A DNA stretch of 64,000 nt. Origin: Winslowiella iniecta. Lineage in GTDB: Bacteria; Pseudomonadota; Gammaproteobacteria; Enterobacterales; Enterobacteriaceae. The notes under the pieces were generated by a model. It did no database searches and was not told where the DNA came from. It worked only from the letters and a program-made list of their open reading frames with translations. Location: positions 123,088 to 187,087 of the forward strand of contig NZ_JRXE01000007.1 in NCBI RefSeq assembly GCF_001267535.1, read 5' to 3'. Shown here in pieces: positions 39,557-48,233 of this stretch (position 1 is its first letter; each line of letters begins with the position of its first letter). A program made the position numbers and the translations under genes.

Positions 39557-41636
39557 ATTTAGAGGACTTGCGTAACTTTCTGACCAGCCACTGTCCATGC
39601 TGCGGGCGCTGACTCCACGCCAGCGATGAAATGGTATGCATCACACCCAGGTGGCCAAGAATCCGCTTCACATGTCGTTCCATAATGGTCACCGGACCCT
39701 GATGGAAGTTTTCCTGCGCTTCAAGAATATTCGTTTCAGATCCTGGCCCGTCATATTCCAGCCGCTGCTGACAACGCTGTAGCGCAATCTCGCATGATTG
39801 CAGATAACCTTCAGCCAGCGCTGGCGTGAGCATGGTATGTTCACGCGCCAGGATGGTCATGGCGTTAATATGTTCGACAATAAACTGGCTATGCGTTACC
39901 CACAATTTCATATCGGACAGATAGCGATCGTTGAATCCCGGCTCCTGCATCGCCTGATTCAGCGAGTTAAACAGGGCATTGTGTGCCTGGTTAACCCGGA
40001 TGCGTTGATAAGCCAGCTTGTCTGCACCCTGTTCACTGCCCAGCAGCATCTGTAATGCTTCCTGATAAGCCTCCAGCGCATCGTGCGCATTCTGGCGCAT
40101 CAGGCCACTCTGCCACTGCGGCCACAGCCAGACCATGCCGCCAAAGGCGATCAGGCAGCCCATCACCGTATCCAGCAGGCGCATCAGCAAAAATTGTGAG
40201 CCGTTAAGCGTCAGCAACTGCAAGGAGTAGACGGCGGTGACGGTAAAGCCGATGGTGGCCCAGCCGTAAAACTTGCGGATAAACAGATAACTGACCAGCG
40301 TGATGGCCAGCATGGCCATTAACACCCAGCTCTCCGCCACCTGAAAACGCAGGGTTGCCGCCGCAATGACCAGACCCGCCAGCGTCCCCAGCGCCCGGTG
40401 CTGAATGCGTACTCGCGTCGCGCTGTAACTATTCTGGCTGACGAACATGATGGTCATCAGCACCCAGTAAGGTTTGGGAATATTAAAAAACAGCGCCATT
40501 GAGCTGCCAAACATCAGCATCACGGCAAAGCGCGCCGCGGTGCGTAGCGCCGCCGACTTCAGCGAAAGGTAACTTTTCAGCGCCGGAAGCAGTGGCAGGC
40601 GTCGTTGACGGTCAGCCATCAAATCGCGCTGATAGAGTGGACGCTGAGTGCGCAGCACGCGCGCAATCCGGCTGAAATGGTAATAGCAGAAATTACCAAC
40701 TGGATTATCGCTGTGCTGACGGGCGATTTTCTCCAGCGCGCCCAGCTGTTTATCCATGGTGAAACGGCCGGGTAGCTTGTGATAAAGAATATCATCTGCC
40801 AGTTCGCGCAGCCGTGCGGCAATGGCCTGAGAATTCCAGCGGATCACCGCTTCAGCATGACTCTGCTCCACCAGTTTCTGCACCTCTTCCGGCTGGTGCA
40901 GGCTGACGGAGATATGCTCCTGGAGATCCAGCGCAACCTGGAAGGCGCGGGTCAGACGCTTGTGGCTGTTATCGCGGTTTGCTGACAGCATATGCATCTG
41001 CTGATAGCAGGTGGTAATCAGATCGACGGCTTTTTGCTGACGTGCCAGCAGCGGCGGCAGGGCTTTTTCGGGATCGGTAAGCTGGGTCAGCAGGGTGTAT
41101 TTGGCATCGCAATAGTCCGCCAGCTCGCGGTACAGTAAACTCAGTGATTCGCGCATTGGCTGCTCTTTCCACAGCCAGAACCAGAACCAGTTAAATGCGC
41201 CATACCAGATGGTGCCGAGCACATAGAGCAGTGGCGGCTGCCATATCGGCATATGGCCGACCAGGCTGAGGGTAAAAATGCCGGCGATCAACGAAGCCGG
41301 CAGTAAGCGGGCGTGCAATGGGCTGATTTCGCCGGTCACACCGAGCAACATTGCCATGGCAAACAGAATCGCGGGCAGCGGAATGCTGTGCAGGGTCATC
41401 CATTGAATCAGAAAGCTGCTCAGGGCAAACAGGCTGCCGCCGATGATCAGACGTTTAAAGAAGCGTTTATGCGGAGTGTCGAGACCGGCAATATTGCAAC
41501 AGGCAGGCACTAACGAGAACAGCAGGCCTTGTCGTAAGCCACCCAGCAGCCAGCCGATAGCCACAGGTAAGCAGAGCACTAACGTTTGCCGCAGTGCGTA
41601 GTTTACTTCCGGGTGATAAATAATTCTCCGCCACAT
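39555..41636 (-). CDS. yhfK: YhfK, YccS-family integral membrane protein
   Basis: 693 residues of the YccS/YhfK (FUSC-like) type: two clusters of membrane helices (about 15-160 and 385-510), each followed by a long helical cytoplasmic segment (160-380 and 510-690). The N-terminal cluster begins NYALRQTLVLCLPVAIGWLL. The second includes KPYWVLMTIMFVSQNSYSAT and RVRIQHRALGTLAGL, typical of FUSC domains. Members may be efflux-type transporters; no substrate is known. Same place, argD-yhfK-crp, as in E. coli. Confidence 0.93.
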   Translation of the reverse strand: MWRRIIYHPEVNYALRQTLVLCLPVAIGWLLGGLRQGLLFSLVPACCNIAGLDTPHKRFFKRLIIGGSLFALSSFLIQWMTLHSIPLPAILFAMAMLLGVTGEISPLHARLLPASLIAGIFTLSLVGHMPIWQPPLLYVLGTIWYGAFNWFWFWLWKEQPMRESLSLLYRELADYCDAKYTLLTQLTDPEKALPPLLARQQKAVDLITTCYQQMHMLSANRDNSHKRLTRAFQVALDLQEHISVSLHQPEEVQKLVEQSHAEAVIRWNSQAIAARLRELADDILYHKLPGRFTMDKQLGALEKIARQHSDNPVGNFCYYHFSRIARVLRTQRPLYQRDLMADRQRRLPLLPALKSYLSLKSAALRTAARFAVMLMFGSSMALFFNIPKPYWVLMTIMFVSQNSYSATRVRIQHRALGTLAGLVIAAATLRFQVAESWVLMAMLAITLVSYLFIRKFYGWATIGFTVTAVYSLQLLTLNGSQFLLMRLLDTVMGCLIAFGGMVWLWPQWQSGLMRQNAHDALEAYQEALQMLLGSEQGADKLAYQRIRVNQAHNALFNSLNQAMQEPGFNDRYLSDMKLWVTHSQFIVEHINAMTILAREHTMLTPALAEGYLQSCEIALQRCQQRLEYDGPGSETNILEAQENFHQGPVTIMERHVKRILGHLGVMHTISSLAWSQRPQHGQWLVRKLRKSSK

Positions 41637-41652
41637 CAGGTCATCACAACAT

Positions 41653-41687
41653 AAAAAAACGGCGCGATAGCAGCTGCCTCACGCCGT
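41653..41687 (-). terminator. Rho-independent terminator of crp
   Basis: On the minus strand ACGGCG and CGCCGT (41682-41687, 41659-41664 on plus) close a loop holding an inner GCAGCTGC palindrome, followed by a seven-base U-run (A-run 41653-41659 on plus). Confidence 0.75.
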
Positions 41688-41701
41688 GGATTCAGAAATG
41701 C

Positions 41702-42334
41702 TTAGCGCGTGCCGTAAACGACAATGGTTTTGCCGTGTGCGGAGATCAGATTTTGATCTTCCAGCATTTTCAGAATACGGCCAACGGTTTCACGTGAGCA
41801 GCCAACGATCTGGCCGATCTCCTGACGGGTAATTTTGATCTGCATCCCGTCCGGATGTGTCATCGCATCTGGCTGTTTAGCCAGGTTAAGCAGGGTTTGC
41901 GCAATGCGTCCGGTAACATCGAGGAAAGCTAAATTACCCACTTTCTCGGAAGTTACCTGCAGACGGCGGGCCATCTGAGAGGAGAGACGCATCAAAATAT
42001 CTGGATTTACCTGAATCAGCTGACGGAATTTTTTATAGGAAATTTCAGCCACTTCGCAGGCGGTTTTTGCTCTTACCCAGGCACTACGTTCCTGACCTTC
42101 TTCAAACAGGCCAAGCTCGCCGATAAAATCACCCTGGTTAAGATAGGAAAGAATCATCTCTTTGCCTTCTTCATCCTTGATCAGCACTGCTACAGCGCCT
42201 TTTACGATGTAGTAGAGCGTTTCGGCCTTTTCACCTTGGTGAATCAGCGTACTTTTGGATGGATATTTGTGAATATGGCAATGTGACAGGAACCATTCGA
42301 GAGTAGGGTCTGTTTGCGGTTTGCCGAGAACCAT
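41702..42334 (-). CDS. crp: cAMP receptor protein Crp
   Basis: 210-residue global regulator, differing from E. coli CRP at only about two positions as remembered (Ala in VKGAVAVLI, Ser in LSSQMARR). The cAMP-binding beta-roll ([20 protein letters not shown]), C helix ([20 protein letters not shown]) and helix-turn-helix ([19 protein letters not shown]) are intact. AGAGGATAA before the ATG matches E. coli. Confidence 0.98.
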   Translation of the reverse strand: MVLGKPQTDPTLEWFLSHCHIHKYPSKSTLIHQGEKAETLYYIVKGAVAVLIKDEEGKEMILSYLNQGDFIGELGLFEEGQERSAWVRAKTACEVAEISYKKFRQLIQVNPDILMRLSSQMARRLQVTSEKVGNLAFLDVTGRIAQTLLNLAKQPDAMTHPDGMQIKITRQEIGQIVGCSRETVGRILKMLEDQNLISAHGKTIVVYGTR

Positions 42335-42645
42335 TCGCTTTTATCCTCTGTTGTAATCGTGCCCTAAATACAGGGGGATCAATTCCCTGCAGGCGATGAA
42401 ATATTCAAGCGTTTTCCGGGTAAGGAAAGTTGTCCGGGCTTCTGTTCAGAGCATAGCTCATTATGTCGTCCCGCTTCCGTCGTGCTTTTACATGCCAACG
42501 AAAATATTACAGCTTTGTTTGTAGCACAGCTTTCAGCGAGTGTCTCCTGTTGTCTCGCTTCAGCATACCGGGAATCGCTCACCGTTGCCGTTTTTCAGCC
42601 GAAGGCGTACTCTGACGATAACTGAATGAATTAGAGGATAATGTT
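42335..42645. promoter_or_regulatory. Divergent crp / yhfA promoter region
   Basis: 311 bp without a supportable gene. In E. coli this gap holds autoregulatory CRP sites. I looked for TGTGA-N6-TCACA on both strands and found no convincing match, so positions of promoters and operators remain unassigned. Confidence 0.4.
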
Positions 42646-43050
42646 ATGCAAGCACGTATAAAGTGGGTGGAAGGGCTGACATTTTTAGGAGAATCCGCAT
42701 CCGGCCACCAGGTGTTGATGGATGGCAATTCCGGCGATAAAGCGCCAAGCCCAATGGAGATGGTGTTGATGGCTGCGGGCGGCTGTAGCGCGATTGATGT
42801 AGTGTCGATTCTGCAAAAAGGGCGTAACGATGTGTCCGACTGCGAAGTCAAACTGACCTCAGAACGCCGGGAAGAAGCGCCGCGTATTTTCACCCACATT
42901 AATCTGCACTTTGTGGTCAGCGGCAAAGCGTTAACCGATAAAGCGGTTTCACGTGCAGTTGACCTGTCGGCAGAGAAGTACTGTTCAGTGGCGATCATGC
43001 TGGGTAAAGGCGTTGAGATTACTCATAGCTATGAAGTGATTGAAGGCTAA
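42646..43050 (+). CDS. yhfA: YhfA, OsmC-family protein
   Basis: 134 residues, collinear with E. coli YhfA. An OsmC/Ohr-fold protein with the Cys of AAGGCSAIDVVSIL and a second Cys in SAEKYCSVAIML. OsmC relatives are thiol peroxidases, but substrates of YhfA are unknown. GAGGATAATGTT precedes the ATG. Confidence 0.93.
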   Translation: MQARIKWVEGLTFLGESASGHQVLMDGNSGDKAPSPMEMVLMAAGGCSAIDVVSILQKGRNDVSDCEVKLTSERREEAPRIFTHINLHFVVSGKALTDKAVSRAVDLSAEKYCSVAIMLGKGVEITHSYEVIEG

Positions 43051-43067
43051 GCCGTCTCGGTGGTGAT

Positions 43068-43095
43068 AAACAGGACCTGTGACGGGTCCTGTTTT
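43068..43095. terminator. Bidirectional terminator yhfA / hcp
   Basis: Perfect 10-bp stem AAACAGGACC / GGTCCTGTTT (43068-43077, 43085-43094), 7-base loop, with TTTT on the plus side and AAA on the other. It separates conserved yhfA from the inserted Hcp module. Confidence 0.8.
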
Positions 43096-43107
43096 AACCG
43101 CCAGTTA

Positions 43108-43590
43108 TCAGGTTTCGCGGTTCTCTTTAATATGCCAGCCGGACGCGGTTTCTGGCCCTTTGCCGCCATTCGCCATCAGTTCCCAGTACTGTTGCCCAAC
43201 CTTCGCGGCCTGGAATTTGTAGCTCATACCGATTTTATCTGTATGAGAGGTGCCGTTGTAGCTGGCTCCGGTGATGAGCACCTCTTCCAGCGTGATGCGC
43301 AGGTATTCAATCTGACCGTCACTGGCGTGACAGGCAGACAGCTCCACTTTATTAATATGTTTGCCATTCGACAGATAACGCATAATGGCGGGTGTGGCTT
43401 TATCGACCTCGGCATGAACCTGCAAATCCTGATACTGCACGCGTCCGGTACCGCCGCCGCCGCCCACATTAATATTGGCTGGCTGGGTCGCTCCCCAGTT
43501 AAAGGAACTGACCTTTATCCAGCCTTTATGGTTGGCATCCTGTGACTCTCCCTGGATATTATCGATTTTCATATAGATATCGGTATTCAT
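43108..43590 (-). CDS. hcp: Hcp, type VI secretion tube protein (orphan copy)
   Basis: 160-residue Hcp1-family protein. It opens MNTDIYMKIDNIQGES and contains HKGWIKVSSFNWGATQP, the Gly-rich loop NVGGGGGTGR and KYFQ-type strand MSYKFQAAKVGQQYW. Hcp hexamers stack into the expelled tube of type VI systems and chaperone small effectors in the ring lumen. No sheath, baseplate or VgrG gene is in the window, so it is an orphan. AGGAG five bases before the ATG. It lies 122 bp downstream of the DUF943 gene in the same direction. Confidence 0.93.
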   Translation of the reverse strand: MNTDIYMKIDNIQGESQDANHKGWIKVSSFNWGATQPANINVGGGGGTGRVQYQDLQVHAEVDKATPAIMRYLSNGKHINKVELSACHASDGQIEYLRITLEEVLITGASYNGTSHTDKIGMSYKFQAAKVGQQYWELMANGGKGPETASGWHIKENRET

Positions 43591-43712
43591 CCTTGCTCCT
43601 TATGATTTGACGACAGGTGTTCGATTAATAATTTTATGCTTAAGTGATTTTTTGGATATCAATAGTCATTGCATATGTATATTGCTTAAAATCATATAGT
43701 TAATTGCTGTCA

Positions 43713-44174
43713 TTACTGAGTGGCGTCTTTTTTTACATATGTTCTCTTCCAGTTATCGAAAAGAAAAATGGTTTCCCTTTGTTTCTTTTGATACCAGATT
43801 TGTAAAGGCTGATTATCTTTTTCTATACATTTTTTTGGAGTGGGCATGTCATCAAAGCAAAGCAGATCACTTCCTTGATCGGTATCAGGCTCGACTTTGT
43901 AATCACCGACCCAGAAGCCAATGCTGTAATCACTTTGTTCATCAGGAATATTATATTTATCTTGTAATATTTTTTTGTTTTCTTCCCACCAATCCATTTT
44001 TCCTTGATCTGTTAATGGAAAGTTTTTTACGACCAGGTCAAAACTATCTTGTGAGCTCATGCGATGGACATCAATGATTTCAACAGGAACGAGTAAACGC
44101 CATGTAAAAAAAACCATTGCGGCGATAATAAAGGGTATTATCCATTTATATCTTGTCAAACCGTCCACCTTCAA
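43713..44174 (-). CDS. DUF943-family membrane-anchored protein (candidate immunity protein)
   Basis: About 153 residues. One membrane helix (about 11-30, WIIPFIIAAMVFFTW) places the C-terminal 120 residues in the periplasm, where DUF943 traits are visible: VEIIDVHRMSS, FDLVVKNFPLTDQGKMDWWE, DKYNIPDEQ and LLCFDDMPTPKKCIEKDN with two cysteines that could pair. The start is not an ATG: TTG 44174 is used, but GTG 44168 or TTG 44159 are possible. It overlaps the DUF3289 gene by 29 bases. DUF943 genes commonly sit beside DUF3289 and Hcp genes; a protective role is inference from topology and coupling. Confidence 0.8.
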   Translation of the reverse strand: MKVDGLTRYKWIIPFIIAAMVFFTWRLLVPVEIIDVHRMSSQDSFDLVVKNFPLTDQGKMDWWEENKKILQDKYNIPDEQSDYSIGFWVGDYKVEPDTDQGSDLLCFDDMPTPKKCIEKDNQPLQIWYQKKQRETIFLFDNWKRTYVKKDATQ

Positions 44175-44943
44175 TTGTCATTGTCGCGTTCATTTCAGTG
44201 ATAAACGGCTTAAATCCGTAACCTTCCCAGCGTTGTAAAGTAAACCAGATGCGAAAAATACGAAACTGTTTGTAAAGCCAGTCTTTAATATCTGCATCAT
44301 CAAGACCAAAGTGATCTTGAATGCGATAATGCAATTTTGCCTTATATCGATCTCCGGCAATCTCAAGTGACTCAAGGGTGATTTGTGTTGACCATGTATC
44401 GTGAATTGAAATTGTCAACCCATTAAAACGATCCGCTTTCTTATTAAATTTAGGAAGAACTGATTTCATTACGGCATCTTCCAGGCCGAAGAAATTTTTC
44501 CGGGGATAAATTTCTTCATCCCAGTCAATGAGTTTAATCATGGCTTTATTTATCTTATTCAACGAATCAACCATCGAACTATGCTCAGCCAGCGCTTCAT
44601 TCATCAGTTTATCGGTAAATGTTTCACCCGTATTAGTTTGCATATGATCAATCAAACTGCGGATCAACGTTTTGTAGGGGCCGACAAACGAAAATGAATC
44701 AGACAAGAGGCGAAACTCATCAAACAGTATACGCGCGCTTTCATCACGATTCGGATGGGTAAAAGGATTAATATTTTTTGAGATATCATTAAGCTGATAA
44801 TACTCTTGCAGGCAATACTGAGTCAGATCACCACAGCGCATATCTGCGGCTTTATAGTCATCCATCTTTTTCTTTGTTGCAAACAGACGAGTTGGCAACC
44901 CTATAGGGCGTTCCTGCTTAGTTTTTTTGATCTCAGCATCCAT
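44146..44943 (-). CDS. DUF3289 (YPO3983-family) protein, candidate type VI effector
   Basis: 265 residues. Recognised by LPTRLFATKKKMDDYKAADM and the DMRCGDLT block near residues 32-40, the central FDEFRLLSDSFSFVGPYK, and the conserved C-terminal region: GLTISIHDTWSTQI, RIQDHFGLDDADI and FRIFRIWFTLQRWEGYGFKP. There is no signal peptide or membrane helix, as expected for cargo delivered by Hcp. ATG 44943 is chosen because AGGA sits eight bases upstream; ATG 44952 lies on top of that site. The gene is AT-rich (19 G/C of 60 at 44401-44460), unlike its neighbours. The toxic activity is not established here. Confidence 0.82.
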   Translation of the reverse strand: MDAEIKKTKQERPIGLPTRLFATKKKMDDYKAADMRCGDLTQYCLQEYYQLNDISKNINPFTHPNRDESARILFDEFRLLSDSFSFVGPYKTLIRSLIDHMQTNTGETFTDKLMNEALAEHSSMVDSLNKINKAMIKLIDWDEEIYPRKNFFGLEDAVMKSVLPKFNKKADRFNGLTISIHDTWSTQITLESLEIAGDRYKAKLHYRIQDHFGLDDADIKDWLYKQFRIFRIWFTLQRWEGYGFKPFITEMNATMTIEGGRFDKI

Positions 44944-45133
44944 AAATAACATCCTGTTATTCTGTCCGGCATCCTGAAGACAATGCTAGCGGAAGAAATA
45001 GTGCTTTAACAGTATAAAATGAGAAAAAACCCTGCGGCTTCACAAAATAATGGCGCGACTGATTTCAGCGTTGCAGAAACTTCTAAAGATATTAATTAAC
45101 AGATTATTGATAAAGGTTAATATAATAAATAAT
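44944..45133. other. AT-rich flank of the Hcp module
   Basis: About 190 bp rich in A and T with no supportable gene. It should hold the promoter of the DUF3289 gene on the minus strand; TATACT (complement of 45011-45016) could be a -10 box, but the -35 region is poor. No direct repeats or att-like duplication were seen. Confidence 0.4.
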
Positions 45134-45164
45134 AGTCAGGAACGACATTGTCCGCTTCCTGACT
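45134..45164 (-). terminator. Terminator hairpin after prkB
   Basis: Nine-base inverted repeat AGTCAGGAA / TTCCTGACT (45134-45142, 45156-45164) with an inner GAC/GTC pair in the loop. On the minus strand it follows the prkB stop by 10 bases and is followed by ATTATTTATTATATT. Confidence 0.65.
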
Positions 45165-45174
45165 GAATAATCGG

Positions 45175-46044
45175 TTACTCGATCTTTTTACCTTCCATTA
45201 GCCGTTTTACCAGCGGCCCCATAATCAGCTCCATTGCCAGCCCCATTTTCCCGCCCGGCACCACCAGTGTATTAATATGCGAAATAAAGGAGCCCTGTAG
45301 CATCGCCAGCAAGTAAGGGAAGTCGATATCTTCCAGACCACGGAAATGGATCACGACAAAACTTTCATCCAGCGACGGGATGTCGCGCGCCGCAAACGGA
45401 TTCGAGGTATCGACCGTGGGAACACGCTGAAAGTTGATATGGGTGCGTGAAAACTGCGGCGTAATAAAGTTGATGTAATCTTCCATCGAACGCACCACGG
45501 AATCCATGACGGCTTCGCGCGAATGGCCGCGCTCACTGGTGTCGCGCACCAGTTTCTGGATCCACTCAAGGTTAACGATGGGCACCACGCCGACCAGCAG
45601 ATCCACTTTTTCCGCCACGTTATGTTGCTGAGTTACCACACCACCGTGCAGTCCTTCATAAAACAGCACATCGGTCGGTTCCGGCAGTGGCTGCCACGGG
45701 GTAAATGTCCCCGGTACCTGATTCCACGGTACCGCTTCATCATAGGTGTGCAGATATTTACGCGATTTTCCGCTGCCATTGAGGCCATATTCGATAAAGG
45801 TCTGCTCCAGCAGGCCAAAATCATTCGCCTCAGGGCCGAAATAGCTGATATGGCGACCTGAATCACGTGCTTTGCGAATCGCCATATCCATTTCAGGACG
45901 GGTAAAACGGTGAAAGCTGTCGCCCTCAAGTTCGGCAGCGTGCAGATTCAGCTGCTGGAAGATTTTACGGAAGGCGAGACTGGTGGTGGTGGTTCCTGCA
46001 CCACTCGAACCCGTGACGGCGATAACCGGATGTCTGGCTGACAT
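45175..46044 (-). CDS. prkB: PrkB, phosphoribulokinase-like protein
   Basis: 289 residues, collinear with the E. coli protein. P-loop VTGSSGAGTTTTS (residues 10-22), FYEGLHGG as the Walker B-like segment and RSMEDYINFITPQFSRTH. Related to Calvin-cycle phosphoribulokinase, but enterobacteria lack that cycle and the physiological substrate is unknown. GGGAGC before the ATG. Same direction as yheU-yheT. Confidence 0.93.
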   Translation of the reverse strand: MSARHPVIAVTGSSGAGTTTTSLAFRKIFQQLNLHAAELEGDSFHRFTRPEMDMAIRKARDSGRHISYFGPEANDFGLLEQTFIEYGLNGSGKSRKYLHTYDEAVPWNQVPGTFTPWQPLPEPTDVLFYEGLHGGVVTQQHNVAEKVDLLVGVVPIVNLEWIQKLVRDTSERGHSREAVMDSVVRSMEDYINFITPQFSRTHINFQRVPTVDTSNPFAARDIPSLDESFVVIHFRGLEDIDFPYLLAMLQGSFISHINTLVVPGGKMGLAMELIMGPLVKRLMEGKKIE

Positions 46045-46116
46045 AATTAGCTCCCTGTGAAGATGCGGGCGATACGCATTGTTAACATGTTTCTTGCAGT
46101 AAAGTCATCGGCCTTT

Positions 46117-46335
46117 TTATTCGCGCAACTGTCCGCGCGACATAATATTGACCGTTTCATGCAGTTCGGACCACACCAGTACCGCTTCACCACTTTTTAG
46201 CTGGCGTCGGACATCTTCAACTTTACGTTCCAGTGAGCGCTCCTGCTCACCGTAATCGGTGCCTTCACGCAGTACAAAGGATTCAATCAGGTTTTCCAGC
46301 GCCTCAGGCGTCAGATCTTGCCAGGGAATAATCAC
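46117..46335 (-). CDS. yheU: YheU, conserved small protein
   Basis: 72-residue cytoplasmic protein (UPF0270 family), the same length as E. coli YheU, with [20 protein letters not shown] and [15 protein letters not shown]. The start is GTG. Function unknown. It begins four bases after the yheT stop, so the pair is probably cotranslated. Confidence 0.92.
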   Translation of the reverse strand: MIIPWQDLTPEALENLIESFVLREGTDYGEQERSLERKVEDVRRQLKSGEAVLVWSELHETVNIMSRGQLRE

Positions 46336-46338
46336 AGC

Positions 46339-47355
46339 TTAGTTATCCAGATAGTGAGAAAGCCATTGCGGAATGCGCTGTTCCAGCCACATTTTCGGCT
46401 GGCGCAGGGTGCCGCCGACAAAGCCGACGTGTCCGCCATTTTGGGTCAGTTGATACTCAATATTAGCAGGTAGCCTGCTGAGTTCGGGAATGACGGCGCC
46501 GGTCATAAAGGGATCGTCCTGCGCATGGATGATCAGCAGCGGCTTAGTGATCGCTGGCAGCAGCGGCAGTGCGCTACAGCGACGGTAGTAGTCGAGCGCA
46601 TTGCTAAAGCCGTGGGCGCGCGCGGTGATGGCATCATCAAAGTCACGCAGTTTCTTCAGCGCCTTTAGCTGGAGCAGATCCACCGGCAGCGTTCCCGGCC
46701 AGCGCCGCAGCTTTCGCTCGGCATTCTGTTTCAGCAGATTCAGCAGGTAGCGTTGATAAACGCGTGAGAACCCCTGTTCAAGGCGTTCGCTACAGGGCTC
46801 CAGCATCAGTGGCGCTGAGACCACCACGCCAGCATCCAGCAGGCAGTCGTCAGCCTGTTGACCCATCAGGTAAGCCAGCATATTGCCGCCCAGCGATACG
46901 CCAACCGCCGCGGTCGGCATTTTCCCCAGCGTATCTTGCATCCACTGCAGAAAGTAGCTGGCGTCGCTGGTCTCAGCGGAATGATAGATGCGCTGCATAC
47001 GGTTAGGCTCACCGCTGCAGCCGCGAAAGTGCATCACCACTCCGAGCCAGCCGCATTCTTTCCATTTCTGCAACAGTCCGTGAGCATAAGGACTGTGAAA
47101 ACTGCCCTCGAGGCCATGAAACAGCACCGCACGCGGTTTATCGCGCGCCAGTGCCGGATCTTCACTCCAGGCTAAATCAACAAAATCGCCATCGGGCAGT
47201 TCCAGCCGCTGCCAGTGGGGTTGCAGATAAATACGTCGCCGAATCAGACGAGGCAACAGGGTTTGCAGATGTGGATTACCCATGCCAGGCATCGGGTTAA
47301 ATGAATAATCACCTGTGGGACTAAATTTCATGTTCAGAGGGCTTGTACGATCCAT
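46339..47355 (-). CDS. yheT: YheT, AB-hydrolase-1 / YheT-family hydrolase
   Basis: 338 residues. Alpha/beta hydrolase with oxyanion segment LFHGLEGSFHSPYAHGLLQ, nucleophile elbow GVSLGGN, acid in HAQDDPFM and His in NGGHVGFVGG. GVVMHFRGCSGEPNRM is the family signature. Probable esterase; substrate unknown. The first eight codons before MKFSPTGDYSF have no clear counterpart, so ATG 47331 is a possible alternative start. Confidence 0.92.
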   Translation of the reverse strand: MDRTSPLNMKFSPTGDYSFNPMPGMGNPHLQTLLPRLIRRRIYLQPHWQRLELPDGDFVDLAWSEDPALARDKPRAVLFHGLEGSFHSPYAHGLLQKWKECGWLGVVMHFRGCSGEPNRMQRIYHSAETSDASYFLQWMQDTLGKMPTAAVGVSLGGNMLAYLMGQQADDCLLDAGVVVSAPLMLEPCSERLEQGFSRVYQRYLLNLLKQNAERKLRRWPGTLPVDLLQLKALKKLRDFDDAITARAHGFSNALDYYRRCSALPLLPAITKPLLIIHAQDDPFMTGAVIPELSRLPANIEYQLTQNGGHVGFVGGTLRQPKMWLEQRIPQWLSHYLDN

Positions 47356-47414
47356 ATCACACTGTTAGCTTCGATGGGTTTGCAATCGTTTGGGGGGTGA
47401 GGAGCACCCGTTTC

Positions 47415-48017
47415 ATGGAACTGAGTCTTTTTCTGTCGATGCTGGGCTTTTTGTGGGTCGCCGCAATTACCCCCGGCCCTAATAATATGTTACTCACCGC
47501 CTCCGGTGCCAATTTCGGTTTTATTCGCTCATTGCCGTTGATGATCGGAATTATGCTCGGTATGCAGGCGATGCTGCTGTTGGTGGCGTTTGGCGTCGGT
47601 GGTCTGTTGCTGATTTACCCTTCGCTGCATCTTATCCTGAAAATCGCCGGTAGCCTTTATCTGTTATGGCTGGCGTGGAAAATTGGTTCAGCCAGTTACG
47701 AAAAGCTTGAGACTGGCGAAGGGCCGGCAGCACCGATGCCGTTCTGGCAGGGAGGGCTATTACAGCTAATCAACCCGAAGGCCTGGTTGATGGCGCTGGG
47801 TGCGGTAGCCAGTTTTAGTCTGGCAGGCGAGGCTTATCGCAGCTCGGTGGTGGCGATCAGTATTGGTATTGTCTCGGTCAATATTATTTCCGGAGTCATC
47901 TGGCTGGGCTTTGGTACGCTGATTGGTCGTATCCTGCGCAGCCGCCGTGCCTGGGCGATTTTCAATATTTCGATGGGGCTGCTCACCGCGGCCTGCGTTT
48001 TACTGATCTGGCATTAA
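47415..48017 (+). CDS. LysE/RhtB-family amino acid exporter
   Basis: 200 residues with about six membrane helices. LWVAAITPGPNNMLLTASG is the LysE-family N-terminal signature and LINPKAWLMALGAVASF the fourth-helix one. Members export amino acids or derivatives; the substrate here is unknown. ATG 47415 has AGGAG at 47400-47404, and family similarity starts there (MELSLFLSMLGFLW); the upstream extension is not expected to be translated. It is divergent from yheT, precedes tauA and has its own terminator. Confidence 0.92.
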   Translation: MELSLFLSMLGFLWVAAITPGPNNMLLTASGANFGFIRSLPLMIGIMLGMQAMLLLVAFGVGGLLLIYPSLHLILKIAGSLYLLWLAWKIGSASYEKLETGEGPAAPMPFWQGGLLQLINPKAWLMALGAVASFSLAGEAYRSSVVAISIGIVSVNIISGVIWLGFGTLIGRILRSRRAWAIFNISMGLLTAACVLLIWH

Positions 48018-48036
48018 CTTCCCGGCACAATTAATC

Positions 48037-48062
48037 AACCACCGCTTAGCGGTGGTTTTTTT
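48037..48062 (+). terminator. Rho-independent terminator after the LysE-family gene
   Basis: Nine-base stem AACCACCGC / GCGGTGGTT (48037-48045, 48049-48057), loop TTA, then a run of Ts to 48062. Confidence 0.85.
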
Positions 48063-48233
48063 ATGCCTGAATAAATCCGCTGCTGCGTTTTGCCATTTTT
48101 TGCATGAGTTATGCGCAATAACTTCTAATGCGATTTTGTGCTTAAAAAGAATTTTTAATTACTTATCGCCGTGCTCTCTGTCGGTTAAAACTATCAGCAA
48201 ATCACCTGATAACAATAACCAGTGGAGTGAAAC

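Noticed and set aside
42379..42582. 67-codon minus-strand frame upstream of crp
   Set aside because: No Shine-Dalgarno, no known family, and it occupies the expected crp/yhfA regulatory region.
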